64,000 nucleotides of DNA from Yoonia sp. BS5-3 (GCF_038069655.2 NZ_CP150951.2:2320001-2384000), one strand, 5' to 3'. Shown: positions 8,386-17,368, counted from the first letter of the stretch. Notes: generated by a model from the sequence alone, not told the origin. A program made the numbers and translations.

Positions 8386-10285
8386 AATCCTGATCGCCAA
8401 TAGAGGCGAGATTGCTTGCCGGGTTATCAAGACCGCCCGCCAGATGGGCGTGCAGACGGTGGCTGTCTATTCAGATGCGGACAAGGATGCGCTTCATGTC
8501 CGGCAGGCGGATGAGGCTGTGCGGCTGGGTCCGGCACCGGTGGTGGACAGCTATTTGCGTGGCGAGTTGATTATTCAGGCGGCGTTGGAGGCCGGCGCGC
8601 AGGCGATCCATCCGGGCTATGGCTTTCTGTCTGAGAACCCGGATTTTGTTGACGCCGTTGAGGCGGCAGGGCTGGTTTTTATTGGCCCGTCGGCGCAGGC
8701 GATCCGTGCGATGGGTTTGAAGGACGCAGCCAAAGCGCTGATGGTTGAGGCTGGTGTACCAGTTGTTCCGGGGTATCATGGCCGGACGCAGGACGCCGCT
8801 TTTTTAGCTAAAAAAGCGGCTGAGATCGGTTACCCGGTGTTGATCAAGGCGGTGGCAGGCGGTGGCGGCAAGGGGATGCGTTTGGTCGAGGTTGCACCAA
8901 ATTTTCTAGAAAATTTGGCCTCCGCGCAAGCTGAAGCACAGAGCGCTTTCGGGAACGCGGATGTCTTGATTGAGAAATATGTCGCGGCGCCACGGCATAT
9001 CGAGATGCAAATTTTCGGGGATGGCGCGGATGCGATACACTTGTTCGAACGTGATTGTTCGTTACAGCGCCGCCACCAAAAGGTGATTGAAGAAGCGCCG
9101 GCGCCGGGCATGACTGATGAAATGCGCGCAGCCATGGGGCAGGCAGCTGTCACGGCGGCCAAAGCGATTGGTTATGCCGGTGCGGGCACGGTTGAATTCA
9201 TCGTTGATGGCTCGGGCCCCCTACGCCCGGATGGGTTTTGGTTCATGGAAATGAACACCCGGCTTCAGGTCGAGCATCCGGTGACCGAAGCCGTCACCGG
9301 AATTGACTTGGTTGCATGGCAGCTGCGTGTTGCAGCAGGTGAGGCTTTGCCTGCTGCGCAGGAGGATCTGACCCTTTCCGGGCACGCGATGGAAGCCCGA
9401 CTTTACGCCGAAGATGTCCCTGCCGGTTTCCTGCCTGCGACGGGCGTCATCAATCATTTGGCATTCCCCGATGATGCACGCATCGATAGCGGTGTGACAG
9501 CCGGTTCCGAGATTTCGCCCTGGTATGATCCGATGATTGCCAAGCTGACAGTGCATGCCGCCGACCGGGCGTCATGCTGCCGCGCGTTATCATCCGCTTT
9601 GCAGCAGACCCATGTTGCAGGTGCTGTAACCAATTTAGGGTTCTTGCGCCGGCTCGCCCGTCATCACGATTTTGTCGCCGGTGATGTGGATACCGGTTTG
9701 ATTGCGCGGGCGGGTGAAGATCTGACAGCGGCCTTGATCCCGACGCTGTCAGAGATCGCCATTGCTGCTGTCACCGCTGCTGCGCTGCCTCGGGACGTTT
9801 TGACAGGGTTCAGCCTGTGGGACCCTTTGCAAACTGTGATCGCACTCGCTTGGGCGGACAGGACCTATCATCCCCGCCTGGTGGTGCATAGCCCCGATCA
9901 AGTTGACGTTATTCTGGACGAAGAAACGGTGTCATTGACCCGGTTCGGCGCGCATTGGGGTATGCCTGCCATTCGCCATGCCGATTGCGTCACCGTTTTT
10001 GGTGCCGAGCCTATTGCGTTCACATTAATCGATCCGCTGGACCGCGCGACCACTGCGGCGGCAGGTGATACGGTGCTGGCCCCGATGCCTGGCCTTGTTA
10101 CCGAGATGGTGGCCACCCCGGGACAGCATGTGGCGGCTGGGGACCGGCTGGCTGTTTTGGAGGCCATGAAGATGGAGCATGTTTTGCCCGCGCCGCGTGA
10201 TGGCAAAGTGATATCGGTTGCGGTTTCTGCTGGAGATCAGGTTGCGGCTGGCGCTTTGATGGTCGCCTTGGAGCCCCTGTCGTGA
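8375..10285 (+). CDS. mccA: 3-Methylcrotonyl-CoA carboxylase, alpha (biotin) subunit
   Basis: A 636-residue biotin-dependent carboxylase subunit. The N-terminal biotin carboxylase starts FTKILIANRGEIACR, with the ATP-grasp loop AVAGGGGKGMR, the EKYVAAPRHIEMQI block and EMNTRLQVEHPVTE. The C-terminal BCCP domain has EAMKMEH with biotinylated K599. It carboxylates biotin with bicarbonate and ATP for MccB. The GTG start of the next gene overlaps its stop. The biotin ligase that would modify it is birA at 37343. Confidence 0.94.
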   Translation: MFTKILIANRGEIACRVIKTARQMGVQTVAVYSDADKDALHVRQADEAVRLGPAPVVDSYLRGELIIQAALEAGAQAIHPGYGFLSENPDFVDAVEAAGLVFIGPSAQAIRAMGLKDAAKALMVEAGVPVVPGYHGRTQDAAFLAKKAAEIGYPVLIKAVAGGGGKGMRLVEVAPNFLENLASAQAEAQSAFGNADVLIEKYVAAPRHIEMQIFGDGADAIHLFERDCSLQRRHQKVIEEAPAPGMTDEMRAAMGQAAVTAAKAIGYAGAGTVEFIVDGSGPLRPDGFWFMEMNTRLQVEHPVTEAVTGIDLVAWQLRVAAGEALPAAQEDLTLSGHAMEARLYAEDVPAGFLPATGVINHLAFPDDARIDSGVTAGSEISPWYDPMIAKLTVHAADRASCCRALSSALQQTHVAGAVTNLGFLRRLARHHDFVAGDVDTGLIARAGEDLTAALIPTLSEIAIAAVTAAALPRDVLTGFSLWDPLQTVIALAWADRTYHPRLVVHSPDQVDVILDEETVSLTRFGAHWGMPAIRHADCVTVFGAEPIAFTLIDPLDRATTAAAGDTVLAPMPGLVTEMVATPGQHVAAGDRLAVLEAMKMEHVLPAPRDGKVISVAVSAGDQVAAGALMVALEPLS

Positions 10286-10932
10286 TCCGGCTTCATCATT
10301 GTCCGCAGACCCGCTCAATGCGCAGCTTGTGGCTGCTTTATGAGCTGGATGTGCCATTTGAGCTGCAGGTCTACCCGTTCGACAAAACACTGCGCGAAGA
10401 GCCGTATCGTTCGCTGAACCCTGCAGGCCGCGTTCCAACCCTGGAAGTCGACGACATCGTGCTGACTGAAAGCGGCGCGATCGCGGAATATCTTTGCGCC
10501 CGTTTTCCCGCCAAGGGTCTGGGGCGGGATCAAAGCGATCCTGAATGGCCCGCATGGGTAAACTGGATCCATTTTGCCGAGACCATCAGCCAGCATGTTG
10601 CTGCGCTGACCCAGCAGCACATCGCGCTGTATGAAGATCACATGCGTTCACCCATTGTGATGCGGCTAGAGGCCGCCCGTTTGGCCAAAACCCTGCGCTG
10701 CGTCGATGACGCTTTGCAGGGCGGCTATTTGCTAAGCCGATTTTCCGCAGCGGACATTGGCGTGGGACAGGCGGTCTATATGGCGGCGCATTTTGTACAT
10801 CTGGATGAATTCCCCCGGCTTGCCGCCTGGTTTGAGCGTTTGCAGGAACGTCCTGCTTATCAGCGCGCCTTGCCGGATGGGTCGGGGCTTTATGCGCAGG
10901 ACTTTTATCCGCCGTGGGAGCCCACGCCATGA
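10282..10932 (+). CDS. Glutathione S-transferase family protein
   Basis: A 216-residue GST with a GTG start overlapping the mccA stop. The N-terminal thioredoxin-like domain reads RLHHCPQTRSMRSLWLLYELDVPFE, then NPAGRVPTLEVDD (cis-Pro) and LTESGAIAEYL, which bind glutathione. The C-terminal helical domain has FSAADIGVGQAVYMA, the N-capping Asp region of GSTs. Substrate unknown. In the leucine operon it may deal with reactive enoyl-CoA intermediates, which is inference from position. Confidence 0.87.
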   Translation: MIRLHHCPQTRSMRSLWLLYELDVPFELQVYPFDKTLREEPYRSLNPAGRVPTLEVDDIVLTESGAIAEYLCARFPAKGLGRDQSDPEWPAWVNWIHFAETISQHVAALTQQHIALYEDHMRSPIVMRLEAARLAKTLRCVDDALQGGYLLSRFSAADIGVGQAVYMAAHFVHLDEFPRLAAWFERLQERPAYQRALPDGSGLYAQDFYPPWEPTP

Positions 10933-10938
10933 AGGGGC

Positions 10939-10989
10939 GCTTCCCCCGGCCTTGGCGGGCCTCCCCAGAAGTATTTGGGGCAAAATGAT
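10939..10989 (+). repeat. Intergenic repeat-like sequence ahead of HMG-CoA lyase gene
   Basis: The short gap between the GST and HMG-CoA lyase genes holds a C-rich then G-rich stretch ending in AGTATTTGGGGCAAAATGAT. Very similar sequences with the core GTATTTGG are, from memory, scattered between genes in Rhodobacteraceae genomes. Looser copies of the core occur at about 2432 and 40799. It runs directly into the next start codon, so its TTTGGGGC supplies whatever ribosome site the gene has. Confidence 0.4.
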
Positions 10990-11850
10990 ATGCAGGAATT
11001 TGTGCGGTTGAATGAGGTTGGCCCCCGTGACGGCTTGCAAAACGAGGTGGGTGTGATCCGGCTGGAGCACAAGCTGGCCCTGATTGAGCTGCTTGCCGGG
11101 TCGGGTCTGTCTGAGATTGAGGTCGGCAGCTTTGTGAGCCCGAAATGGGTGCCGCAGATGGCCGATACCGATCAGTTATTGCCAAAGCTGCCGGTGGTGC
11201 AGGGTTTGCGCTATAGCGTTTTGGTGCCGAATATGCGGGGCTGGGTGGCCTTTGAGGCCGCGCGCCAGCCGGATGTGCCTTACCAGGTGGCGGTGTTTGT
11301 TTCTGCTTCTGAGACGTTTTCACAAAGTAATCTGAATTGCACGATTGCCCAATCGATTGAGAATTTGACGCCGGTTGTCCGTGCCGCTGAGGCAGCGGGT
11401 GTCCCCTTGCGCGCCTATATTTCCTGCGTGACGGATTGCCCGTTTGAGGGGCCTGTTGATCCGGCTGCTGTCGCGCAGGTCGCCCGCACGCTGCGCGCCA
11501 TCGCCCCGATGCCTTTGTCCTTGGGTGATACGATTGGCCAGGGCACGCCCGAAACTGTCGCTGCGATGATCTCAAAAGTGGCACAGGAAGTGCCGGTGAC
11601 CCAGCTTGCCGGACATTTTCATGACACTGGCGGACAGGCATTGGCCAATATTGCGGTGGCTTTGGAGCTAGGTCTGCGCGAATTTGATACGGCTGTGGGC
11701 GGGTTGGGGGGCTGTCCCTATGCGCCCGGTGCGCCGGGGAATGTCGCGACTGAGGCTGTTTTGGCGATGTTGGCGACCCACGGTTATCAAACCGGCGTTG
11801 ACCGCGACGTGATTGCGGAGGCCGTCGAATTGGCGAAAGGAATGCGATGA
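10990..11850 (+). CDS. mvaB: Hydroxymethylglutaryl-CoA lyase
   Basis: A 286-residue HMG-CoA lyase of the HMGL-like TIM-barrel family. It opens with VRLNEVGPRDGLQNE, the substrate- and metal-binding motif, and has EVGSFVSPKWVPQMAD, LAGHFHDTGGQALAN (metal-binding His pair) and the mobile Cys loop GGLGGCPYAPGAPGN. It splits HMG-CoA into acetoacetate and acetyl-CoA, the last step of leucine breakdown. The ATG at 10990 places the conserved motif close to the N-terminus. The next gene overlaps by 4 bp. Confidence 0.93.
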   Translation: MQEFVRLNEVGPRDGLQNEVGVIRLEHKLALIELLAGSGLSEIEVGSFVSPKWVPQMADTDQLLPKLPVVQGLRYSVLVPNMRGWVAFEAARQPDVPYQVAVFVSASETFSQSNLNCTIAQSIENLTPVVRAAEAAGVPLRAYISCVTDCPFEGPVDPAAVAQVARTLRAIAPMPLSLGDTIGQGTPETVAAMISKVAQEVPVTQLAGHFHDTGGQALANIAVALELGLREFDTAVGGLGGCPYAPGAPGNVATEAVLAMLATHGYQTGVDRDVIAEAVELAKGMR

Positions 11851-12629
11851 TTGATCTGAATGTTGACGAACGTGGTGTTGCCACCCTTGCGCTGGCCCGT
11901 CCCGAAAAACATAACGCCTTGTCTCAGGCGCTTATTGATGCGCTGCAGGCGGCGGGGGATGATATTGCGCAGCGCGGCGACATTCGTGTGGTTGTGCTGA
12001 CCGGGCAGGGCCCTTCATTTTGCGCAGGCGGAGATCTGGCCTGGATGCGCGCGCAAATGGCTGGTGATGCAGCAATGAAAACGGCAGCCGCCCAATCGAT
12101 CGCCCGCATGTTGCATCGTCTGAACACGCTGCCCCAGCCCGTTATCGGGCGCATTCATGGCAATGCGCTGGGCGGCGGGGTCGGGATGGCCTGTATCTGC
12201 GATATGGTTATCGCCGCCGATCATGTGAAATTCGGGCTGACAGAAACCAAGCTGGGGCTGATCCCCGCCACGATTGGCCCCTATGTATTGGCCCGCATGG
12301 GTGAGGCCCGCGCGCGTCAGGTCTTTATGTCGGGCCGTATTTTTGATGCGGGTGAGGCCGTGCGGTTGGGGATCGCCGCGCGCGCTGTGCCCGCGGGTGA
12401 GCTGGACAGCGCCGTCGCGGCAGAGGTTGCCCCCTACCTGGCCTGCGCCCCGGGGGCTGTGGCTGCCGCCAAAGCTTTTGCCCGGTCGCTGGGCCCTGTC
12501 ATTGATGAGGCTGTGATCGCAAACTCGGTCGATGCGCTGATTGCCCAATGGCACAGCGAAGAGGCCGAAGAGGGTATTTCGGCCTTTTTTGATCGGCGGA
12601 AACCGGCTTGGGACCTTACGTCACAGTGA
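11847..12629 (+). CDS. liuC: Enoyl-CoA hydratase family, probable methylglutaconyl-CoA hydratase
   Basis: A 260-residue crotonase. The oxyanion hole is formed by SFCAGGDLAWM and NALGGGVGMA, and an acidic residue sits in LTETKLGLIPATIGPYV. Family membership is certain. The specific reaction, hydration of 3-methylglutaconyl-CoA to HMG-CoA, is inferred from its place between the MCC genes and the lyase, whose substrate it would supply. It overlaps the lyase stop by 4 bp and appears to be the last gene of the operon. Confidence 0.85.
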   Translation: MIDLNVDERGVATLALARPEKHNALSQALIDALQAAGDDIAQRGDIRVVVLTGQGPSFCAGGDLAWMRAQMAGDAAMKTAAAQSIARMLHRLNTLPQPVIGRIHGNALGGGVGMACICDMVIAADHVKFGLTETKLGLIPATIGPYVLARMGEARARQVFMSGRIFDAGEAVRLGIAARAVPAGELDSAVAAEVAPYLACAPGAVAAAKAFARSLGPVIDEAVIANSVDALIAQWHSEEAEEGISAFFDRRKPAWDLTSQ

Positions 12630-12697
12630 GATTGTCAGATTTCGGTCTCAATTCGGACGGATTCACCGGTTCTTAAGGTCTTTGTTAGGAGACCGAT

Positions 12698-13639
12698 ATG
12701 CAATTTGAGTGGCCGACCCCGGAACAGATCATTTACCGCGTGACGCGTTTGCGCCGTCTTGTGGTGTTGGCCGTTGCTATGCCGGTCTGTGTTTTGCTGC
12801 TGACGGCCCTGATGGATCCGATGATGATTTCGCCAAACAGAGCGATGATTGGCGCGATTGCCATTGCGCTTTTGGTCGTTGGTCATGTCAGCCTGTTTCC
12901 GAATGTCACACTAGAGACACTGAGCCTGTCAGTATCCCTATCTTTACTCGTGATTTCAGTATCTTGGATCAAAACGCTGGCGGGTATGTTCCCTGCCGAG
13001 AACGCGAGTGCGGCCTATGCAATGCTGGTCACTTTCGCCGTGCTTGGCGCTGGTGCGATTATGTGGGCTGTGCGCGCGGTCCTGACTGCGTTGACCTATG
13101 CGGGCCCTGCTTTGCGCCTGCGTGTGGGCGGCCGTATGGATATTGCATGCTCGGTCGGTGTAGCACATCGCCAATTTGCGTTGCAGCCTGAGACCCGCCG
13201 CGGCCGTATTTTGTGCGGACCAGCAGATTCGGACGGCCTGTTTGATGTCGCAATTGTGGCACCCCAAGTGGCAGACCCCGAAGCGCCTGACCAACCTTTT
13301 GTGGCCCGTGTTGCGGCCCGTGTGTTGCATTCGGATGAAAACAGCCATCAGGTGATGCTGGTTTTGGGCGATGGCAGTGTCGCTGCGACCTCGCAGACAT
13401 TCACGCAAACCCCGCATGGTTGCCGTGTGACCGTGTCCGAAATGCCCGGCGATTTCACATTGGGTATGCATCTGATGTTCTGGCTGGCTGATCAGCAGGC
13501 GGACAATATGACCGAGATCGCCGACACGATCCTGTCAGAGCCCGCGCGTGCCAATGGCTTGGCCCATGGTGTGTCCTTCCTGTCGGTGGCAGCTGCGGTG
13601 TTGTCGCCGCGTGATCCTGCCGTCAAACGCGCCAAATAA
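12698..13639 (+). CDS. Membrane protein of unknown function, 313 aa
   Basis: The first about 130 residues contain four hydrophobic segments (roughly 21-43, 48-66, 73-92 and 105-130). A soluble domain of about 180 residues follows, with alternating beta-like stretches and no signature I know. AGGAG lies seven bases ahead of the ATG. It sits alone between the leucine operon and nuo, with a CCCCGC/GCGGGG inverted repeat just downstream. Composition matches the surrounding chromosome. Confidence 0.75.
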   Translation: MQFEWPTPEQIIYRVTRLRRLVVLAVAMPVCVLLLTALMDPMMISPNRAMIGAIAIALLVVGHVSLFPNVTLETLSLSVSLSLLVISVSWIKTLAGMFPAENASAAYAMLVTFAVLGAGAIMWAVRAVLTALTYAGPALRLRVGGRMDIACSVGVAHRQFALQPETRRGRILCGPADSDGLFDVAIVAPQVADPEAPDQPFVARVAARVLHSDENSHQVMLVLGDGSVAATSQTFTQTPHGCRVTVSEMPGDFTLGMHLMFWLADQQADNMTEIADTILSEPARANGLAHGVSFLSVAAAVLSPRDPAVKRAK

Positions 13640-13676
13640 AACCTGCAATTTTACAAAGCGCCGCATCCCCGCCGAG

Positions 13677-13705
13677 TTGACCATCGCGGGGGCCTTGGCT
13701 ATGCA
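13677..13705 (+). promoter_or_regulatory. Candidate sigma-70 promoter of the nuo operon
   Basis: TTGACC (13677-13682) and TATGCA (13700-13705) are separated by exactly 17 bp, starting 73 bp upstream of nuoA. The -35 hexamer sits inside the loop of a CCCCGC/GCGGGG inverted repeat (about 13667-13692) that may end the upstream gene or bind a regulator. Confidence 0.45.
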
Positions 13706-13749
13706 GATCACAGCTTTCATTTAGCACGTCGTTGGGAAAGGGCTTCGCT

Positions 13750-14115
13750 TTGCAGGAAATGCTTGCCGAATATCTGCCGATCATGATTTTTCTGGGCCTT
13801 GCTATCGCGTTGGGGCTGATCCTGATTCTTGCCGCTGCCATTGTTGCAGTGCGCAACCCCGATCCCGAGAAAGTATCAGCCTATGAATGCGGCTTTAATG
13901 CATTTGATGATGCCCGGATGAAATTCGACGTCCGCTTTTATCTGGTCGCGATCCTATTCATCATCTTTGATCTTGAGGTCGCATTCTTGTTCCCCTGGGC
14001 CGTGGCCTTTGCTGATATCAGCCTGACGGCGTTTTGGTCGATGATGCTGTTTCTGGCCATCCTGACCATCGGCTTTGCCTATGAGTGGAAAAAAGGCGCG
14101 CTGGAGTGGGAGTGA
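13750..14115 (+). CDS. nuoA: NADH-quinone oxidoreductase subunit A
   Basis: A 121-residue membrane subunit of complex I with three hydrophobic segments. [24 protein letters not shown] is the conserved first-loop region whose Cys switches position in the active/deactive transition, and [12 protein letters not shown] follows. The start is taken as TTG at 13750 ([11 protein letters not shown]), which gives the usual length and has GGAAAGGG just upstream; TTG at 13732 or ATG at 13759 are alternatives. nuoB does not follow directly: 705 bp with an opposite-strand gene intervene. Confidence 0.93.
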   Translation: MQEMLAEYLPIMIFLGLAIALGLILILAAAIVAVRNPDPEKVSAYECGFNAFDDARMKFDVRFYLVAILFIIFDLEVAFLFPWAVAFADISLTAFWSMMLFLAILTIGFAYEWKKGALEWE

Positions 14116-14211
14116 CCACCTGTCGCGCCTGACGCCGCTATCGTGAGTTGAAGCGGCGACACGCTGTTCCAATTGATCTAGGGGAATGCACGGAAAAGAT
14201 TCGCGCGGGCC

Positions 14212-14628
14212 CTAGTCCCGACCCGGATCTGACCAGCTTTCAAGGTAGCCACCCGCGTTGGTCTGCATGCTGTCGGCGCTTTCTGCGCCCGTACTGGACG
14301 TCTCGTCATCTACAAAGACCGTCTCTTCAAAAAAGGGCTCATGATAGCTGTCCCGCCCATGCTGGTCGGTTGTCGGCTGTGTTGATTGCGATGGGCTGAA
14401 GCGCGCAGTGATATTTCCCAATGCATTGCTGATGCTGGACCCGATCTGCGCTATTCTATTTATCGTCCGTTCGCCCATGGTGATGGGGTTCGGCAAGCGC
14501 CGTGCCCCTTCGTTCATCATAAACCGCAATCCGCCAATCAATCCGTTGCGTTGACGTGCCGTGTTGGCCTGCGGGATTGGAACTTCAACCATTCGGTTGG
14601 TCGCTGCTTGGGCTTGGCCGGTTTTCAT
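14212..14628 (-). CDS. Hypothetical protein, opposite strand between nuoA and nuoB
   Basis: A 138-residue protein read leftward inside the rightward nuo operon. Its start has one of the best ribosome sites in the window: AAGGAG, then seven bases, then ATG at 14628. The product is hydrophilic, Gln/Asn/Ser/Thr-rich, with an acidic C-terminal third (FFEETVFVDDETSS) and no signal peptide or membrane span. No family recognised. Composition is lower in GC than nuo. A perfect 12-bp palindrome lies 48 bp upstream of the start. Confidence 0.65.
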   Translation of the reverse strand: MKTGQAQAATNRMVEVPIPQANTARQRNGLIGGLRFMMNEGARRLPNPITMGERTINRIAQIGSSISNALGNITARFSPSQSTQPTTDQHGRDSYHEPFFEETVFVDDETSSTGAESADSMQTNAGGYLESWSDPGRD

Positions 14629-14675
14629 CGAAATTCTCCTTAATAAATTGCTATTAGAATCATCGTAGCAAAGCC

Positions 14676-14687
14676 CGGTGATCACCG
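14676..14687. promoter_or_regulatory. Perfect palindrome CGGTGATCACCG between divergent starts
   Basis: A 12-bp perfect palindrome lies between the leftward gene starting at 14628 and the rightward nuoB promoter candidate at 14745. Such a site in a divergent region is a typical operator place. The binding protein is unknown. Confidence 0.35.
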
Positions 14688-14744
14688 TTGTCCTGTTTGA
14701 TACAAAGATTGCTGCGATCTTACTTCGCACCCACCCCGCGCGCG

Positions 14745-14773
14745 TTGACGCGGCCTGCCCAGAGAGCTACATG
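14745..14773 (+). promoter_or_regulatory. Candidate promoter of nuoB and downstream genes
   Basis: TTGACG (14745-14750) and TACATG (14768-14773) are 17 bp apart, with the -10 about 48 bp upstream of the nuoB ATG. It would let nuoB onward be transcribed independently of nuoA, from which it is separated by the opposite-strand gene. Confidence 0.4.
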
Positions 14774-14820
14774 CTAAAGCAAGCCACCGGCAGCTACTCT
14801 GCCAGCAAAAGGGAGCCACC

Positions 14821-15351
14821 ATGGGCGTGATGACCGGGACTTCGGTTGGGGCCGATAAAGAGCACGGCGCGCAGCTGATCAATTCAGAACTGCAGGACAA
14901 GGGTTTTCTTGTCACCAGCACCGCCGATATCATCAATTGGGCCCGTACCGGCAGTCTGCATTGGATGACCTTTGGTTTGGCCTGCTGCGCGGTCGAGATG
15001 ATGCATACCTCGATGCCGCGCTATGATCTTGAGCGTTTTGGCACCGCCCCCCGCGCATCCCCCCGCCAGTCGGATCTGATGATTGTCGCGGGTACCTTGA
15101 CTAACAAAATGGCCCCGGCTTTGCGCAAGGTCTACGATCAGATGCCAGAGCCGCGCTATGTGATTTCCATGGGGTCTTGCGCCAATGGTGGCGGTTATTA
15201 TCACTATAGCTACTCTGTCGTGCGTGGTTGTGACCGTATTGTGCCGGTCGATGTCTATGTGCCGGGCTGCCCGCCGACCGCTGAGGCGCTGCTTTACGGT
15301 ATCTTGCAGCTGCAACGCAAAATCCGCCGGACGGGGACGATTGTCAGATGA
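14821..15351 (+). CDS. nuoB: NADH-quinone oxidoreductase subunit B
   Basis: A 176-residue subunit carrying iron-sulfur cluster N2 next to the quinone site. Cluster ligands are visible as the tandem LACCAVEMM cysteines, [10 protein letters not shown] and [30 protein letters not shown] is the conserved interface with NuoD. GGGAG lies five to nine bases upstream of the ATG. It overlaps nuoC by 4 bp. Confidence 0.97.
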   Translation: MGVMTGTSVGADKEHGAQLINSELQDKGFLVTSTADIINWARTGSLHWMTFGLACCAVEMMHTSMPRYDLERFGTAPRASPRQSDLMIVAGTLTNKMAPALRKVYDQMPEPRYVISMGSCANGGGYYHYSYSVVRGCDRIVPVDVYVPGCPPTAEALLYGILQLQRKIRRTGTIVR

Positions 15352-15959
15352 CCGAAGCATTGAACGAACTCGGCGCACATCTGGAACTCAAGCGCACGGA
15401 TTGTGTGCTGTCTTGGGAAGTGGCCAATGATGAGTTGACTGTCACGGTCGCGCCGTCATCGCTGGTCAGCTTTGTTGAGTTTTTGAAAACCGATCAGTCC
15501 TGCCGCTTTTCAACCTTGGTGGATATCACGGCCGTTGATTACCCGACCCGCGCCAAGCGTTTTGATGTCGTGTATCATTTCCTGAGCATGTACCAAAACC
15601 ACCGCATCCGCCTGCGCGTGCAAATCCGCGAAGAGGATATGATGCCTTCGATCATTGCGGTGCATCCATCTGCCAATTGGTTTGAGCGCGAAGTGTTTGA
15701 TATGTTCGGGATCCTGTTTTCTGGCCATCCCGATCTGCGCCGCATCCTGACCGATTATGGCTTCCGGGGCTTTCCGCTACGCAAGGATTTCCCGACCACC
15801 GGCTATACAGAGGTCCGCTATGACGATGTGCAAAAGCGCGTTGTCTATGAACCGGTGAAGCTGGTGCAGGAATACCGCCAGTTCGATTTCATGTCCCCTT
15901 GGGAGGGCGCAGAATACATCCTGCCGGGGGATGAAAAGAAAGACGAGAAGGCGGGCTGA
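15348..15959 (+). CDS. nuoC: NADH-quinone oxidoreductase subunit C
   Basis: A 203-residue 30-kDa subunit of the peripheral arm. The family signature is present as [31 protein letters not shown], shown here in part as [10 protein letters not shown] and [11 protein letters not shown], with [13 protein letters not shown] following. It is separate from NuoD, unlike the fused NuoCD of enterobacteria. Its stop overlaps the ATG of the GFA-family gene by one base. Confidence 0.96.
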   Translation: MTEALNELGAHLELKRTDCVLSWEVANDELTVTVAPSSLVSFVEFLKTDQSCRFSTLVDITAVDYPTRAKRFDVVYHFLSMYQNHRIRLRVQIREEDMMPSIIAVHPSANWFEREVFDMFGILFSGHPDLRRILTDYGFRGFPLRKDFPTTGYTEVRYDDVQKRVVYEPVKLVQEYRQFDFMSPWEGAEYILPGDEKKDEKAG

Positions 15960-16375
15960 TGGCGGCGCTGCGCGGCAAATGCATGTGCGGTGCTTGCGGC
16001 TTTACCGCCACCCCTACATCGTTTGATGCGGGTGTTTGTCATTGCGGCCAATGTAATGCTTGGACTGGCGGGATGTTTATCAACGTCTATTGCGCTGACA
16101 GCGTTCAGTTTGACGAAGGCGCCCCCATAGGATCTTACAAAGCGTCTGAATGGGGCGAGCGCATTTTTTGTAAAACTTGCGGGTCCTCATTGGTTTGGCA
16201 AACGCAGGATGGCAGCCATCAAAGCGTCTCGATCCATTGCTTTGACGATCCGTCCCAATTCACACTGACCAGCCAGATTTTCATTGACCGCAAGCCCGGC
16301 TGCTATGCGTTGGCCAATGAAACGGAATTGATGACCGAGGCCGAGGTCATGGCGAAATATGCGCCCGAAGGCTGA
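15959..16375 (+). CDS. GFA family (glutathione-dependent formaldehyde-activating-like, CENP-V fold) zinc protein
   Basis: A 138-residue protein with the GFA zinc-binding layout: CMCGACGF near residue 9, CHCGQCNAWTG near residue 29 and FCKTCGSSL near residue 63. These cysteines bind two zinc ions in the Gfa/CENP-V fold. True formaldehyde-activating activity is unproven for most members. It lies directly after nuoC (1-bp overlap), so it is co-translated, but has no obvious part in complex I. Confidence 0.85.
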   Translation: MAALRGKCMCGACGFTATPTSFDAGVCHCGQCNAWTGGMFINVYCADSVQFDEGAPIGSYKASEWGERIFCKTCGSSLVWQTQDGSHQSVSIHCFDDPSQFTLTSQIFIDRKPGCYALANETELMTEAEVMAKYAPEG

Positions 16376-16381
16376 TGAACC

Positions 16382-16456
16382 ATGTATTGGTTTTGGATCC
16401 GCTTTGTTTTGTTTATTGTGCAATGCATCGCACTTATCGCGATCTACAACAGCTAA
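16382..16456 (+). CDS. Possible 24-residue hydrophobic peptide
   Basis: Reads MYWFWIRFVLFIVQCIALIA plus four more residues: a single potential membrane helix. A GAAGG lies about ten bases upstream. It starts six bases after the GFA gene stop and ends 12 bp before the sulfotransferase. Small one-helix proteins are common in respiratory operons, but length alone cannot exclude chance. Confidence 0.35.
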   Translation: MYWFWIRFVLFIVQCIALIAIYNS

Positions 16457-16468
16457 GCCCGCGCCCTT

Positions 16469-17365
16469 ATGATGTCCGAAACCAACGTTCTTTTCTGCGT
16501 CGGTGCCACCAAGGCCGGGACGTCTTGGCTTTATCGCTATCTGCATGATCACCCAGACTGCGCTATGCCCGCCGTGAAAGAGGCGCATTATTGGGATACG
16601 TTTGAGCCTGAAGCGCTGGACAAGCAGGCCACCGTTTTCCGCGTCAGGTTGCGTGAATTGCGCGATATGAAAATTGAGGCCCGCGAGGCCGGGCAGGGCT
16701 GGAAGGTCAAGAACCTTGATCGGCGCATCAATGAGATGAAGGGGCTTTTGGCGGTGCTTGAAGGCGACAGGGCAGGGGATGCGGCCTATCGCGCCTGGCT
16801 GACAGAGGGCCGCGGCAACCCCAAGCTGGTGGCGGATATGACGCCCAATTACGCGACCTTGCCAGATGAGTTTCTGGCCCGGATGATGGGTGTGCACCCA
16901 CATACAAAAGTTGTCCTTTTGATCCGCGACCCGCTAGATCGGCTTTGGTCGCATATCCGGATGCAGGCCCGCCGTCAGCGTCAGGACCATGAGGTCTATG
17001 AGAAGAAGGCCAATAACATTCTTTACCGGATGCTGAACCGCGACCATGAGCGCCATATCCTTGCGCGCGGCGACTATCCCAAGATCATCCGCAAGCTGCG
17101 GCGCGTCGTCCCGGAAGACCGGTTACACGTGCAATTCACCGAAGAGCTGTTTACAACGGATGGTACGGCGGCAATTTGCGATTTTCTGGGGATTGCACCT
17201 GTGGCCGCAGAGGTTAAAACAGCCGTGCATGAAGGCCCTGAGGTCGTTATGCTGGACAAGCTGCGCCCCCGGGCGTTGGGACTGTTGAACGAACATTATG
17301 AATGGGTGGCCCGCAATATCGGCCCCCTGCCACAACGGTGGCAAGATAACCGCGCAAAGGGCTAG
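16469..17365 (+). CDS. Sulfotransferase family protein
   Basis: A 298-residue P-loop-like sulfotransferase. The 5'-phosphosulfate loop is CVGATKAGTSWLYRYLHDHP (residues 9-28) and the 3'-phosphate site is LLIRDPLDRLWSHIRMQ. These bind the donor PAPS. The acceptor cannot be deduced; relatives modify sugars, lipids or proteins. It lies between nuoC and nuoD with short gaps and is probably cotranscribed, which looks like insertion rather than function in complex I. Start may be either of two consecutive ATGs (16469, 16472). Confidence 0.85.
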   Translation: MMSETNVLFCVGATKAGTSWLYRYLHDHPDCAMPAVKEAHYWDTFEPEALDKQATVFRVRLRELRDMKIEAREAGQGWKVKNLDRRINEMKGLLAVLEGDRAGDAAYRAWLTEGRGNPKLVADMTPNYATLPDEFLARMMGVHPHTKVVLLIRDPLDRLWSHIRMQARRQRQDHEVYEKKANNILYRMLNRDHERHILARGDYPKIIRKLRRVVPEDRLHVQFTEELFTTDGTAAICDFLGIAPVAAEVKTAVHEGPEVVMLDKLRPRALGLLNEHYEWVARNIGPLPQRWQDNRAKG

Positions 17366-17368
17366 ACC

